Part shown: in pieces, positions 1 to 7,155 of the stretch
Numbering within the stretch: the stretch's first letter is position 1
Layout of the letters: each line of letters starts with the position of its first letter
NCBI GenBank assembly: GCA_017559885.1
Contig: JAFYQN010000114.1
Coordinates: 1 to 8,868 of the forward strand
Direction of reading: 5' to 3'
DNA from: Clostridia bacterium
GTDB lineage: Bacteria; Bacillota; Clostridia; Oscillospirales; Acutalibacteraceae
DNA: 8,868 nt
Notes under the pieces: model-generated
What the model saw: the letters and a program-made list of their open reading frames with translations, nothing else
What the model was told of the DNA's origin: nothing
Databases searched by the model: none
Made by a program: the position numbers and the translations under genes

Positions 1-871
1 ATATACCGCCGCCGGCAATGTCAATACCGTTATGGTTTGTACCCCAACGAGGACCGAAGTGTGAAGAAACGTACATAAAGCCGCTTACAGGCCACTGAAG
101 GCCGGTATTGTTGTTAATAAAGCTATCATACTTTTTATTAGCAATATCATCTTCTAATTTCTTTTGCAATCTTCTTACTTCGGCATTAATAGCGTTAAGG
201 TCTTTTTGTTGCTCGTTTTGCTCGCCTGCAATCTTGTTGTAGATTGCTGCGGCTTCTGCCTCTTGAGCTTCAAGTTCGGACTGTTGCTTGTCGATATCGG
301 CTCTTATTGATACCTGAGATTCTATAAGTTTTTCATTTTCGGCATTTTTTTCGTTTAATACTTCGATTTCACTTTTAAGACCGTCAATAAGTTTTTTATC
401 TCTCGCAGACATTGAATCGGTATACTGTGAAATACGCAAAAAGTCTGAAAAATTTTCAGCGCCTAAAAGAATTTGAATATTGTTATTTGAACCACTCATA
501 TACATTGCGCTCAAACGTTTTTTGTACGCAAAAATGTCGTCTTCTATTTCTGCTTCCTTTACCTCAATTTCTTTTTTATTTGCGGCAATTGTCGCATTTA
601 TAGAAGCAATCTCACTGTTACAGCGGTCGATTTGCGCTTGAGTATTTGCAATCTTTTTACGTATAGCCGTAAGAATAGCGTTTTGGTCGGCTTTTTCATT
701 TTTAAGTTTATTAATTTCCGCTTGAATAGCGTTTGCCTCTTGTTTAAGCGAGGCAATATCACTATTTAACTTATCTTTTTCACTTTGGGTAAGCGCCATA
801 GCGGAAAAAGACGTTAAAGCGATAGACACACATATAATCAGACAAACAATATGTCTTATATATCGTTTCAT
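1..871 (-). CDS. Secreted coiled-coil M23 peptidase (EnvC/CwlO/PcsB-like murein hydrolase), 3' end outside window
   Basis: Translated by hand from the ATG at 869-871; 290 codons stay open to the window edge, so the C-terminus is missing. Residues 1-26 form a signal peptide: basic MKRYIRH, a hydrophobic core, and a likely cut after SAMA. Residues about 28-250 are rich in K, E, Q, A and N in heptad-like order, indicating a long coiled coil. A peptidase M23 (LytM) domain begins near GLQWPV (257-262), followed by HFGPRW and HNGIDIA. H280 and D284 are the first two expected zinc ligands; the later HxH motif lies beyond the window. The start has an ideal ribosome site, GGAGG, 5 bases upstream. It lies 42 bp downstream of ftsX. 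By analogy with EnvC, CwlO and PcsB, the coiled coil should dock on the FtsX outer loop and be activated by FtsE ATP hydrolysis. Whether it cuts peptidoglycan itself or activates an amidase cannot be told without the rest of the domain. Confidence 0.9.
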   Translation of the reverse strand, partial: MKRYIRHIVCLIICVSIALTSFSAMALTQSEKDKLNSDIASLKQEANAIQAEINKLKNEKADQNAILTAIRKKIANTQAQIDRCNSEIASINATIAANKKEIEVKEAEIEDDIFAYKKRLSAMYMSGSNNNIQILLGAENFSDFLRISQYTDSMSARDKKLIDGLKSEIEVLNEKNAENEKLIESQVSIRADIDKQQSELEAQEAEAAAIYNKIAGEQNEQQKDLNAINAEVRRLQKKLEDDIANKKYDSFINNNTGLQWPVSGFMYVSSHFGPRWGTNHNGIDIAGGGI

Positions 872-913
872 AAAATCCTCCAAATTATAAAATTTAACAA
901 AATTTAAATCTTG

Positions 914-1906
914 TTAAATGGCGGTAAATTCACTACCTTCTCGTCTTAAGTATTTTCCTATTATAAACATACTTCCTATAACACCGGCAAACAAACCGAT
1001 GCAAACGAACACAAGGATTAATAAAATTAACATTTCCTTAAAAGGAACAACCTCGCCAAGCAATATAGATATTTTTTCAGTTGCTACACGATAGCAAAAC
1101 GCTACTAAACCTAATGCCGCAATCGCTGACGTTAAGCCGATAAGCACACCCTCTATAACAAAAGGTATTCTTACAAATATATCGGTAGCGCCAACCGCTT
1201 TCATAATACTAATTTCAAGTTTTCGGCTATACATAGTAACGCGAATTGTGTTGGACACAATTACAAGCGATATTATAATAAGAATTGCAATAATCCAAAA
1301 TCCTGCAATATAAACGCCTTGTTTTATTGCCTCAAGTTGTTCGGCAAGACCGTCGTGTGTACGGATATAAAAGATTTCGTCAATCTTTTCAAGTTCCTTT
1401 ATTGTTGCGTTAAACTTGCTCATATCCTTCATTGTAATGTCTATACCTGCGGATAGAGGGTTGTCCTTGCCTTCCATTGGGAATGCCGCTTGTATTTCTT
1501 CATCAATATCGCCAACCATAAGTTGTACGCCCTCTTCGCTGGAAACATACTTAGCGCTGGCTACGTTATCGATTTTTAAAATCTTGTCGCGTACTGCCAA
1601 TGCTTCTTCCTCGTTATGAACAAGGTAATACGATTCGGCAATACCATTTTCATCTTTTTCTTCATCGGTTTCGGGTTTTTCGCCAAACAAATATGCCCAA
1701 GCATAATCTTTAAGATAAACCTGTACCACATTTTGTTGTTCAAGTCGACCAATTGCCTCATTAACGTTTGCCGAAATAAGAAGCGCAATACCGATTACCG
1801 ACATACAGGCAACAAGTACACCAATTGACGCTAACGACATAAGACGATTAGCCCAAGCGCCCTTAAAACCTTCTTTAATAAGATATTTTACACTTGCAAA
1901 ACTCAT
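914..1906 (-). CDS. ftsX: Cell division ABC transporter permease FtsX
   Basis: This 330-residue protein has the FtsX layout: a short cytoplasmic N-terminus, TM1 at about 23-46, a large extracellular domain (about 47-198), then TM2 (199-222), TM3 (about 247-275) and TM4 (about 291-316). The cytoplasmic MKAVGAT stretch (235-241) between TM2 and TM3 is typical of the MacB/FtsX permease fold and should contact FtsE. The start overlaps the ftsE stop as ATGA, so the two are translationally coupled, and the secreted M23 peptidase follows 42 bp later. Known role: FtsX carries no solute but transmits FtsE ATPase motion to a cell-wall hydrolase outside the membrane. The outer loop carries a very acidic segment at about 76-92 (EKPETDEEKDENG), which looks like an insertion relative to shorter FtsX loops. 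The protein ends in TAA. Confidence 0.95.
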   Translation of the reverse strand: MSFASVKYLIKEGFKGAWANRLMSLASIGVLVACMSVIGIALLISANVNEAIGRLEQQNVVQVYLKDYAWAYLFGEKPETDEEKDENGIAESYYLVHNEEEALAVRDKILKIDNVASAKYVSSEEGVQLMVGDIDEEIQAAFPMEGKDNPLSAGIDITMKDMSKFNATIKELEKIDEIFYIRTHDGLAEQLEAIKQGVYIAGFWIIAILIIISLVIVSNTIRVTMYSRKLEISIMKAVGATDIFVRIPFVIEGVLIGLTSAIAALGLVAFCYRVATEKISILLGEVVPFKEMLILLILVFVCIGLFAGVIGSMFIIGKYLRREGSEFTAI

Positions 1907-2637
1907 TCGTCGGCACCTCCTGCTGCATTGTCGGCAACAATTTTACCGCCATCAAGCATAATTACGCGATGCTTGAAATCACGAACAAGGTTGTGGTCGT
2001 GTGTTACCATCAAAATTGTAGTACCGCGTTTATTAATTTCGGTAAGCAAAGACACTATCTCGTAAGACATATTTGGGTCTACGTTACCTGTGGGCTCGTC
2101 CGCAATAATAAGGTCGGGAGCGTTTACAAGCGCTCGAGCAAGACCAACACGTTGTTGCTCACCGCCCGAAAGTTGATTTGGCATTGAGCGCGCCTTTTCA
2201 CCAAGACCCACTTTAGAAAGCGACTTTGAAACTTCACGGCGCAACTCGTTACCTGACTTGCCTACAACGTGCATTGCAAACGCAACGTTGTCAAAAACGT
2301 TCATTGTGGGTATAAGACGGAAGTCTTGGAAAACTATACCCATCGTACGACGAAGTAGTGGTACCTGTTTTCGAGGCATTTTTGTAAGGTTAAATCCGTT
2401 TACTGTTATTACGCCGGTGTTTGCTTTTTCTTCACGCATGATAAGTTTCATAAAGGTACTTTTACCTGCGCCCGATGAGCCAACGACAAACACAAACTCA
2501 CCTTTGTTTATTCGTATATTAACATCCTCAAGCGCATGTGTGCCGCTTGGGTAGGTTTTAGATACGCCTCTAAATTCAATAGCCGGCTCTTCTAAAAACT
2601 GATTGTCTGCAAAAGACTCAAGTAGTTCTTCAGACAT
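1903..2637 (-). CDS. ftsE: Cell division ATP-binding protein FtsE
   Basis: ABC ATPase of 244 residues with every key motif visible: Walker A GSSGAGKS (53-60), Q-loop Q104 in FQDFR, signature LSGGE (156-160), Walker B LIIADEP with D180 and E181, and switch H213. The sequence VFQDFRLIPTMNVFDNVAF is characteristic of FtsE. It would bind the cytoplasmic loops of FtsX and power activation of the peptidoglycan hydrolase encoded next. The N-terminus is about 18 residues longer than usual, since FtsE normally starts just before the IEFRGVSKTY strand. There is no other in-frame ATG, GTG or TTG in that stretch, so the start is fixed. The ribosome site is only a weak purine run (GAAAGAGTGA), which fits translation following the regulator gene that ends 22 bp upstream. 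The stop TGA overlaps the ftsX ATG. Confidence 0.96.
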   Translation of the reverse strand: MSEELLESFADNQFLEEPAIEFRGVSKTYPSGTHALEDVNIRINKGEFVFVVGSSGAGKSTFMKLIMREEKANTGVITVNGFNLTKMPRKQVPLLRRTMGIVFQDFRLIPTMNVFDNVAFAMHVVGKSGNELRREVSKSLSKVGLGEKARSMPNQLSGGEQQRVGLARALVNAPDLIIADEPTGNVDPNMSYEIVSLLTEINKRGTTILMVTHDHNLVRDFKHRVIMLDGGKIVADNAAGGADE

Positions 2638-2659
2638 AGAAAAAAATCACTCTTTCAAT

Positions 2660-3736
2660 TTAGTATTTAATGGGATTGCTTTTAAGATATTTGTTTACCA
2701 TCAATGCAATCTTAAATATAATTGCGTGGTCAAATTCACGAAGGTCAAGACCTGTGATTTTTTTGATTTTTTCAAGACGGTATACAAGTGTGTTTCTATG
2801 AACAAAAAGTTTTCTTGATGTTTCAGATACGTTAAGATTGTTTTCAAAGAAACGTTGAATAGTAAACAATGTTTCTTGGTCAAGACTCTCAATAGAACCG
2901 CGTTTGAAAACCTCTTTTAAAAATGTTTCGCAAAGGGTTGTAGGCAACTGATAAATAAGTCTTGCAATACCAAGGTTGTCGTAAGAAATAATGGTTTTTT
3001 CGGTATCAAATACTTTACCAACTTCAAGAGCTGTTTGAGCTTCTTTAAATGATTTAGCAAGGTTTTTAAGACTGCTAACGGTTGTGCCTATACCGATAAC
3101 GGTGTGAACGTAAAATTCGCCCGAAAGGGTGTCGGCAATGCTTGACGCAAGATTTTCAATATCTTTGCGGTCAATATCTGCCTTTGTCTCTTTAACAAGC
3201 GCAATATCGGTTTCGTTAATATTTATAACAAAATCCTTGTTCTTTTCGGGGAAAAGATTTTGTAAAACCTCGTAAACCGAAACGTCGCCTGCGTCAAGAT
3301 TACGAACAATAATTACTGTACGCGCAACGTCACTGTCAAAATAAAGTTCACGCGCTTTAATATAAATATCGCCGGGAAGAATATTGTCAAGAATTATATC
3401 CTTGATAAAATTACCTCTGTCATATTTTTCATCGTAATAGTTTTTGATATTGGCAAAAGCAACCGAAATTACCAACGCATATTTGTTGCAAATAATATCG
3501 GTACCTTCAACAAAAACGGTATAATCGGTACCCTGTGAAGAAATAACGGGTTTAAATGTGTATCCGCCATCGGTAAAACCTTCAGCAACAGGAACAACCG
3601 AAACGTCAAGCTGTTCACCTATTCTGCCAAGTTCACTACAGGCAATAATGGTGTTGTTAGCATCCATAACGCCAAAAGTTTTATCGATAGCGTCTTTCAT
3701 TTGGTGGATAACAGCTTGGAACAATCTGTTTGACAT
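2660..3736 (-). CDS. CdaR/PucR-family transcriptional regulator
   Basis: The protein has 358 residues. The N-terminus (about 5-130) resembles the putative sugar-diacid-recognition domain of CdaR, with FGVMDANNTIIACSELGRIG (21-40) matching the usual MDxxGxII-S-xxxRIG pattern. The middle (about 135-260) resembles the GGDEF-like domain of CdaR, including IGIGTTVSSLKNLAKSFKEA (214-233). The C-terminus (about 290-345) is a PucR-type helix-turn-helix with ETSRKLFVHRNTLVYRLEKI (305-324). Family members bind DNA through this C-terminal domain and sense small metabolites; the ligand here is unknown. It is the first gene of the unit leading into ftsE, ftsX and the M23 peptidase, and it has its own promoter with a palindrome at the predicted start point, so autoregulation and control of the ftsEX operon are plausible. 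The ribosome site AAAGGATG lies about 10 bases before the ATG. No catabolic genes lie next to it, so a sugar-diacid role is not supported. Confidence 0.87.
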   Translation of the reverse strand: MSNRLFQAVIHQMKDAIDKTFGVMDANNTIIACSELGRIGEQLDVSVVPVAEGFTDGGYTFKPVISSQGTDYTVFVEGTDIICNKYALVISVAFANIKNYYDEKYDRGNFIKDIILDNILPGDIYIKARELYFDSDVARTVIIVRNLDAGDVSVYEVLQNLFPEKNKDFVININETDIALVKETKADIDRKDIENLASSIADTLSGEFYVHTVIGIGTTVSSLKNLAKSFKEAQTALEVGKVFDTEKTIISYDNLGIARLIYQLPTTLCETFLKEVFKRGSIESLDQETLFTIQRFFENNLNVSETSRKLFVHRNTLVYRLEKIKKITGLDLREFDHAIIFKIALMVNKYLKSNPIKY

Positions 3737-3759
3737 AATAATTACACATCCTTTTTAAA

Positions 3760-3776
3760 ATCGTATTACATACGAT
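3760..3776. promoter_or_regulatory. Perfect palindrome, candidate operator over the transcription start
   Basis: ATCGTAT-TAC-ATACGAT is a perfect 7-3-7 inverted repeat. It starts 3 bp downstream of the -10 box and covers the predicted transcription start of the regulator-ftsEX operon. Its size fits binding by a dimeric helix-turn-helix protein, and a bound protein would block transcription. The adjacent CdaR/PucR-type regulator is the natural candidate binder (autoregulation), but that link is inference. As an RNA hairpin it would be a modest 7-bp stem with a 3-nt loop and no U tract, so it is not a terminator. Confidence 0.5.
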
Positions 3777-3779
3777 ATC

Positions 3780-3808
3780 ATTTTACACCAAAATTACCGA
3801 TTTTGCAA
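3780..3808 (-). promoter_or_regulatory. Sigma-A-type promoter of the regulator-ftsEX operon
   Basis: Read on the minus strand, a -35 box TTGCAA (3803-3808) and a -10 box TAAAAT (3780-3785) are separated by exactly 17 bp. Transcription should begin near 3773, giving a leader of about 37 nt that contains the AAAGGATG ribosome site. It lies just downstream of the gap terminator, so the operon starts afresh here. The boxes are read by eye; no start site has been mapped. Confidence 0.65.
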
Positions 3809-3881
3809 GCAATATATTTAATAATATTATAAATAATACAAAGTTTACATAAATTTCACAAAACGTATTGCATATACCAAC

Positions 3882-3914
3882 AAAAAAAAGCCCTGCTTAA
3901 AAAAGCAGAGCTTT
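3882..3914 (-). terminator. Intrinsic terminator of gap
   Basis: On the minus strand a 12-bp stem (AAAGCTCTGCTT pairing with AAGCAGGGCTTT, one T-G wobble) closes a TTTT loop and runs into eight Ts. It sits 20 bp after the gap stop codon. On the plus strand the wobble becomes a C-A mismatch and the tail is a weaker TTTTAATTTTAT, so the minus direction is the intended one. An AT-only 8-2-8 palindrome (3915-3932) lies between the stop and the stem; I assign it no role. Confidence 0.9.
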
Positions 3915-3934
3915 TAATTTTATCTAAAATTAAA

Positions 3935-4966
3935 TTAGATTTCAGCAAAGTACTTAATTGTACGAACCATCTGGCTTGTGTAGCTGTTTTCATTGTCATA
4001 CCAAGAAACAACCTGTACCTGATAGAGATCGTCGCCAACCTTTGATACCATTGTTTGAGTAGCATCAAAGAGTGAACCGTAGCGCATACCGATAACGTCA
4101 GAAGATACGATTTGATCTTCGTTGTAACCGAATGAATCGCTAGCTGCAGCCTTCATAGCAGCATTGATGCCTTCCTTGGTTACGTCAGCACCCTTAACAA
4201 CTGCGGTAAGGATGGTTGTAGAACCGGTAGGAACTGGAACACGCTGTGCAGAACCGATAAGCTTGCCGTTGAGTTCAGGAATTACAAGACCGATTGCCTT
4301 TGCAGCACCTGTGCTGTTAGGAACGATGTTTGCAGCACCTGCACGTGCACGACGAAGGTCACCCTTTCTGTGAGGACCGTCAAGAATCATCTGGTCGCCG
4401 GTGTAAGCGTGGATTGTGCTCATGATACCGCTCTGAATTTCTGCATAGTCGTTAAGTGCTTTAGCCATTGGAGCCAAGCAGTTAGTTGTGCAAGAAGCAG
4501 CAGAAATGATGGTGTCATCAGCAGTAAGAATGTTTTCGTTTACGCTGTAAACAACTGTTGGAAGATCGTTACCTGCTGGAGCAGAGATAACAACTTTCTT
4601 AGCACCTGCATCGATGTGAGCCTGTGACTTTTCTTTTGAGCAGTAGAAACCTGTACACTCAAGTACAACGTCTACGCCAAGTTCGCCCCAAGGAAGCTCA
4701 GCAGCGTTAGCTTTTGCATAGATTTTGAGAGTTTTACCGTCAACAGTGATGGTACCTGCCTCATCATCTGCAGATACAGTGTGAAGATTTTCACCGATGT
4801 AACCACAGTAACCACCCTGTGCTGTGTCATACTTAAGAAGAGCAGCAAGCATTGATGGCTTTGTAAGGTCGTTGATAGCTACAACATCGTAGCCCTCTGC
4901 ACCAAACATTTGACGGAATGCGAGACGACCGATACGGCCGAATCCGTTAATAGCAACTTTAACCAT
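3935..4966 (-). CDS. gap: Glyceraldehyde-3-phosphate dehydrogenase, NAD-dependent type I
   Basis: At 343 residues it is the usual family length. It catalyses the glycolytic oxidation and phosphorylation of glyceraldehyde 3-phosphate to 1,3-bisphosphoglycerate, in the cytoplasm. The nucleotide-binding motif GFGRIGR is at 8-14, and D33 in INDLT is the acidic residue that favours NAD over NADP. The catalytic cysteine is C159 in SCTTNC, with H186 in STIHAYTGDQ as its partner. The phosphate-site stretch NIVPNSTGAAKA (213-224) and the C-terminal SWYDNENSY (321-329) are intact. AGGAGG ahead of the ATG, a near-consensus promoter and a strong terminator make it a high-expression single-gene unit. No pgk or tpiA follows, so it is not in a glycolytic operon here. 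Codons look more restricted (many GCA/GCT, CTT, AAG) than in the flanking genes, as expected for an abundant protein. Confidence 0.98.
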   Translation of the reverse strand: MVKVAINGFGRIGRLAFRQMFGAEGYDVVAINDLTKPSMLAALLKYDTAQGGYCGYIGENLHTVSADDEAGTITVDGKTLKIYAKANAAELPWGELGVDVVLECTGFYCSKEKSQAHIDAGAKKVVISAPAGNDLPTVVYSVNENILTADDTIISAASCTTNCLAPMAKALNDYAEIQSGIMSTIHAYTGDQMILDGPHRKGDLRRARAGAANIVPNSTGAAKAIGLVIPELNGKLIGSAQRVPVPTGSTTILTAVVKGADVTKEGINAAMKAAASDSFGYNEDQIVSSDVIGMRYGSLFDATQTMVSKVGDDLYQVQVVSWYDNENSYTSQMVRTIKYFAEI

Positions 4967-4998
4967 TGGAATTACCTCCTAAAAATTTTCTAAAGGTT

Positions 4999-5027
4999 AT
5001 TTTACCCTATTTAAAACAAATTTGCAA
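4999..5027 (-). promoter_or_regulatory. Promoter of gap
   Basis: On the minus strand, TTGCAA (5022-5027) and TAAAAT (4999-5004) are spaced by 17 bp. Transcription would start near 4992, giving a short leader of about 25 nt that contains the strong AGGAGGTAA ribosome site (around 4973-4981) and leaves no room for a riboswitch. Both hexamers are identical to those of the regulator-ftsEX promoter. Confidence 0.7.
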
Positions 5028-5091
5028 GTATTTTGTTAAAAAATAAACAATTTTTTACAATTTCATTTATTTTGACAAATATTTCAAAGAC

Positions 5092-6672
5092 TTAAATATT
5101 TTTATGTGCAGTTTGAACTATAGCAATAATTCTTTCTGCCGATTTAATTCCATCAACTGCGGCGGACATAATGCCGCCAGCGTAACCTGCGCCCTCGCCG
5201 CAAGGGTAAACACCACTAAATGACACCGACTCCCCTACCTCGTTTCGTACAATTCGTACGGGTGAGGAACTGCGGGTTTCGGGGGCAGTTAAAATAGCAT
5301 CATCACACGCAAAGCCATGTATTCTTTTGTCCATTTCTTTAATGCCGTCTTTAAGCGACTCGGTAATAAACGAGGGATAAATACACTTAAAATCAGCAAA
5401 TGTGTAATTTGGTTTTATTGTGGGTTTTACTGTGCCAATTTTGGCTTCTTTATCAAATACAAAATTGCCGACCGTTGTTATCGGTACTGCACCATTGCCG
5501 ATTTGGTATGCTTTTTGTTCAATTTGTCTTTGCAACTCGCAACCTGCAAGTACGTCGTCACCCTCAATATCCTCAGGCGCAACACCAACAAGCAAAGCGC
5601 TATTGGCGTTTACACCGTCACGACGGCTATTACTCATACCATTAACAGCGATACCGCCTGTTTCACTTGAGGCGTTTACAACCTCGCCACCCGGACACAT
5701 ACAAAACGTAAACACACTGCGACCGTTTGGCAAGTGAACTGCCAACTTATAATCAGCCGCTTTAAGTGCCGAGTGAGATGCAAAATCACCATATAATGCC
5801 TTATTTATTTCACTTTGCAAATGTTCTATACGAACACCCATAGCAAAGGGCTTGCGTTGCATTTCAAAGCCGTTATCATAAAGCATTTTAAAGGTATCTC
5901 GTGCCGAGTGACCAATACAAAGGCACAAATAATCACACGGCTGTTTTTGTCCGTTTATTGATATTTCTGTAAGTTTATTATTTTCAAAATAAACTCCGTC
6001 AAGTTTTGCGCCAAAATTAACCTCGCCGCCAAGCGAGATAATCTCTTGACGAATATTTTTAACAACTGTTTTTAAAACGTCGGTACCAATATGCGGCTTG
6101 GCATCAATTAGTATATCTTGCCCTGCGCCAAATTGGTAAAAAGTTTCAAGCACAGTACGACAACGAACGTCCTTAATGCCGCTGTTAAGTTTACCGTCCG
6201 AAAAGGTACCTGCCCCACCCTCGCCAAACTGAACATTTGACTCGGGATTAAGTTTGCCACCATTAAAGAAGTTTTCAACGTCACAAGTACGGGTATCAAC
6301 GTCTTGACCTCGCTCGTAAACTATAGGTCGCAAACCTGCGCGCGCCAAAGTAAGCGCCGCAAACATACCGGCAGGACCAAAACCGATAATTACAGGTCTA
6401 ATATTTGACTTGGCTTTTTGCCAAACGTATTCTTTTTTGGTAAAAGGTTGAGCGTTTTTATTTTTCTTTAAAATTTTTGCTTCGTTCTTTATGTCAGCGA
6501 TAATAGACACAACAAAATGCACGTCGCTTTTATCACGCGCATCAACCGATTTTCGATAAAGCTCGGCAAAGGTTATGTCTTGCTTATTTATCTTTAATTT
6601 GCTTGAAACAATACCTGAAACGTCGTTTAAATCGGCATCTAAAGGCAGTTTAATATTATTTATAATTATCAT
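5092..6672 (-). CDS. FAD-dependent dehydrogenase, COG2509 family
   Basis: The 526-residue protein has an N-terminal leader domain (about 1-90) with few recognisable motifs, typical of COG2509. The Rossmann FAD-binding motif GFGPAGMFAALTLARAG starts at 97 (GxGxxG at 97-102), and E120 in VYERG should hold the FAD ribose. FGEGGAGTFSDGKLN (about 148-162) is a signature of the family, and near the C-terminus GVYPCGEGAGYAGGIMSAA closes the FAD site. It is predicted to be a cytoplasmic flavoenzyme; the substrate and electron acceptor of the family are not established to my knowledge. It is the last gene of the operon, starting 3 bp after the HI0933-family gene ends, so the two are probably co-translated. 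I see no clear terminator after its TAA, and some readthrough into gap is possible. Confidence 0.9.
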   Translation of the reverse strand: MIIINNIKLPLDADLNDVSGIVSSKLKINKQDITFAELYRKSVDARDKSDVHFVVSIIADIKNEAKILKKNKNAQPFTKKEYVWQKAKSNIRPVIIGFGPAGMFAALTLARAGLRPIVYERGQDVDTRTCDVENFFNGGKLNPESNVQFGEGGAGTFSDGKLNSGIKDVRCRTVLETFYQFGAGQDILIDAKPHIGTDVLKTVVKNIRQEIISLGGEVNFGAKLDGVYFENNKLTEISINGQKQPCDYLCLCIGHSARDTFKMLYDNGFEMQRKPFAMGVRIEHLQSEINKALYGDFASHSALKAADYKLAVHLPNGRSVFTFCMCPGGEVVNASSETGGIAVNGMSNSRRDGVNANSALLVGVAPEDIEGDDVLAGCELQRQIEQKAYQIGNGAVPITTVGNFVFDKEAKIGTVKPTIKPNYTFADFKCIYPSFITESLKDGIKEMDKRIHGFACDDAILTAPETRSSSPVRIVRNEVGESVSFSGVYPCGEGAGYAGGIMSAAVDGIKSAERIIAIVQTAHKNI

Positions 6673-6675
6673 AAA

Positions 6676-7140
6676 TTACGCACCAAAATCCTCACAAATA
6701 GCGTTTGCGGCGCAAATTGCGCTACTCCACGCCCATTGTAGATTAAATCCGCCGCAGTCGCCGTCAATATCAAGTATTTCACCTATGCAATAAAGTCCTC
6801 TTTCTTTTTTAGACTCCATAGTTTGTGGGTTGAATTGTGTGGTATCAAGACCGCCTGCGGTAACCTGAGAATTGTCAAATCCCGTGGTACCCGTTACCTT
6901 AAATTTCATACCCTTAATAACCGATGCGATTTGCTTGATATCAGAGATTTTAAGCGATGCAACACTGTCCGAAAGTTTTAAACCGCACATTTTAAGCACC
7001 GCTTGACCTACACGTTTGTTGAGCATACCTGTAAGGTACTCTTCAAGTTTTCGCTCGCGCAGTACCGACGCTCTGTAACTTAACATGTCGCAAACGTTAG
7101 CGTATGAGTATACCCACATTAAAACAAGCGAAATAACCAT
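6676..7140 (-). CDS. HI0933-family flavoprotein, C-terminal part after an in-frame TGA
   Basis: This piece is in the same reading frame as the N-terminal part (7153-7917). Only the TGA and four codons separate that part from the first ATG here, so this is one gene of 413 residues plus a TGA, the normal family length. Numbered over the whole gene, it keeps EEYLTGMLNKRVGQA (292-306), VTAGGLD (353-359) and the C-terminal FAD-site block at 374-399 (CIGEILDIDG, GGFNLQWAWSS). On its own it lacks the Rossmann FAD-binding start and should not fold into an active enzyme. No good ribosome site precedes the ATG at 7138-7140. Residues 265, 268 and 269 (V, W, V) replace what are normally D, P and an acidic residue in an [ID]L[MF]P[DE]-like stretch; that expectation is from memory of the family. 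It is either a pseudogene remnant or the second half of a recoded protein. Confidence 0.75.
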   Translation of the reverse strand: MVISLVLMWVYSYANVCDMLSYRASVLRERKLEEYLTGMLNKRVGQAVLKMCGLKLSDSVASLKISDIKQIASVIKGMKFKVTGTTGFDNSQVTAGGLDTTQFNPQTMESKKERGLYCIGEILDIDGDCGGFNLQWAWSSAICAANAICEDFGA

Positions 7141-7155
7141 TTCGCCTGACTGTCA
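7125..7155 (-). other. In-frame TGA followed by a 10-bp hairpin (possible selenocysteine element)
   Basis: The TGA at 7153-7155 is codon 255 of the HI0933-family gene. After four bases (CAGT) the minus strand reads CAGGCGAAAT-GGTT-ATTTCGCTTG, a 10-bp stem (one G-U pair) with a GGUU tetraloop. Bacterial SECIS elements are hairpins just after the UGA with one or two Gs at the start of the apical loop. Here the loop begins 14 nt after the TGA, slightly closer than the 17 nt I count in E. coli fdhF. Against recoding: no Cys lies near the TGA, and I recall no Sec-containing HI0933 protein. A simple CGA (Arg) to TGA change would also give this codon. Confidence 0.3.

Noticed and set aside
1903..1906. 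Genome-wide reassignment of TGA as a sense codon
   Set aside because: ftsE ends at TGA in a normal ATGA overlap with ftsX at the expected protein length, and no other gene in the window has an internal TGA.
5035..5058. Inverted repeat after the COG2509 gene as a terminator
   Set aside because: The arms are AT-only with mismatches and no stable GC core, and the repeat sits just upstream of the gap promoter. I do not call it a terminator.
5072..5077. Plus-strand TTGACA as a promoter
   Set aside because: There is no well-spaced -10 box and no plus-strand gene downstream; the matching plus-strand frames are shadows of the flavoprotein gene.
5317..5737. Plus-strand open frames of 81-117 codons opposite the COG2509 gene
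   Set aside because: They lie wholly inside a well-supported gene on the other strand, overlap each other in several frames and show no protein family features. The same applies to the plus-strand frames opposite ftsE, gap and ftsX.
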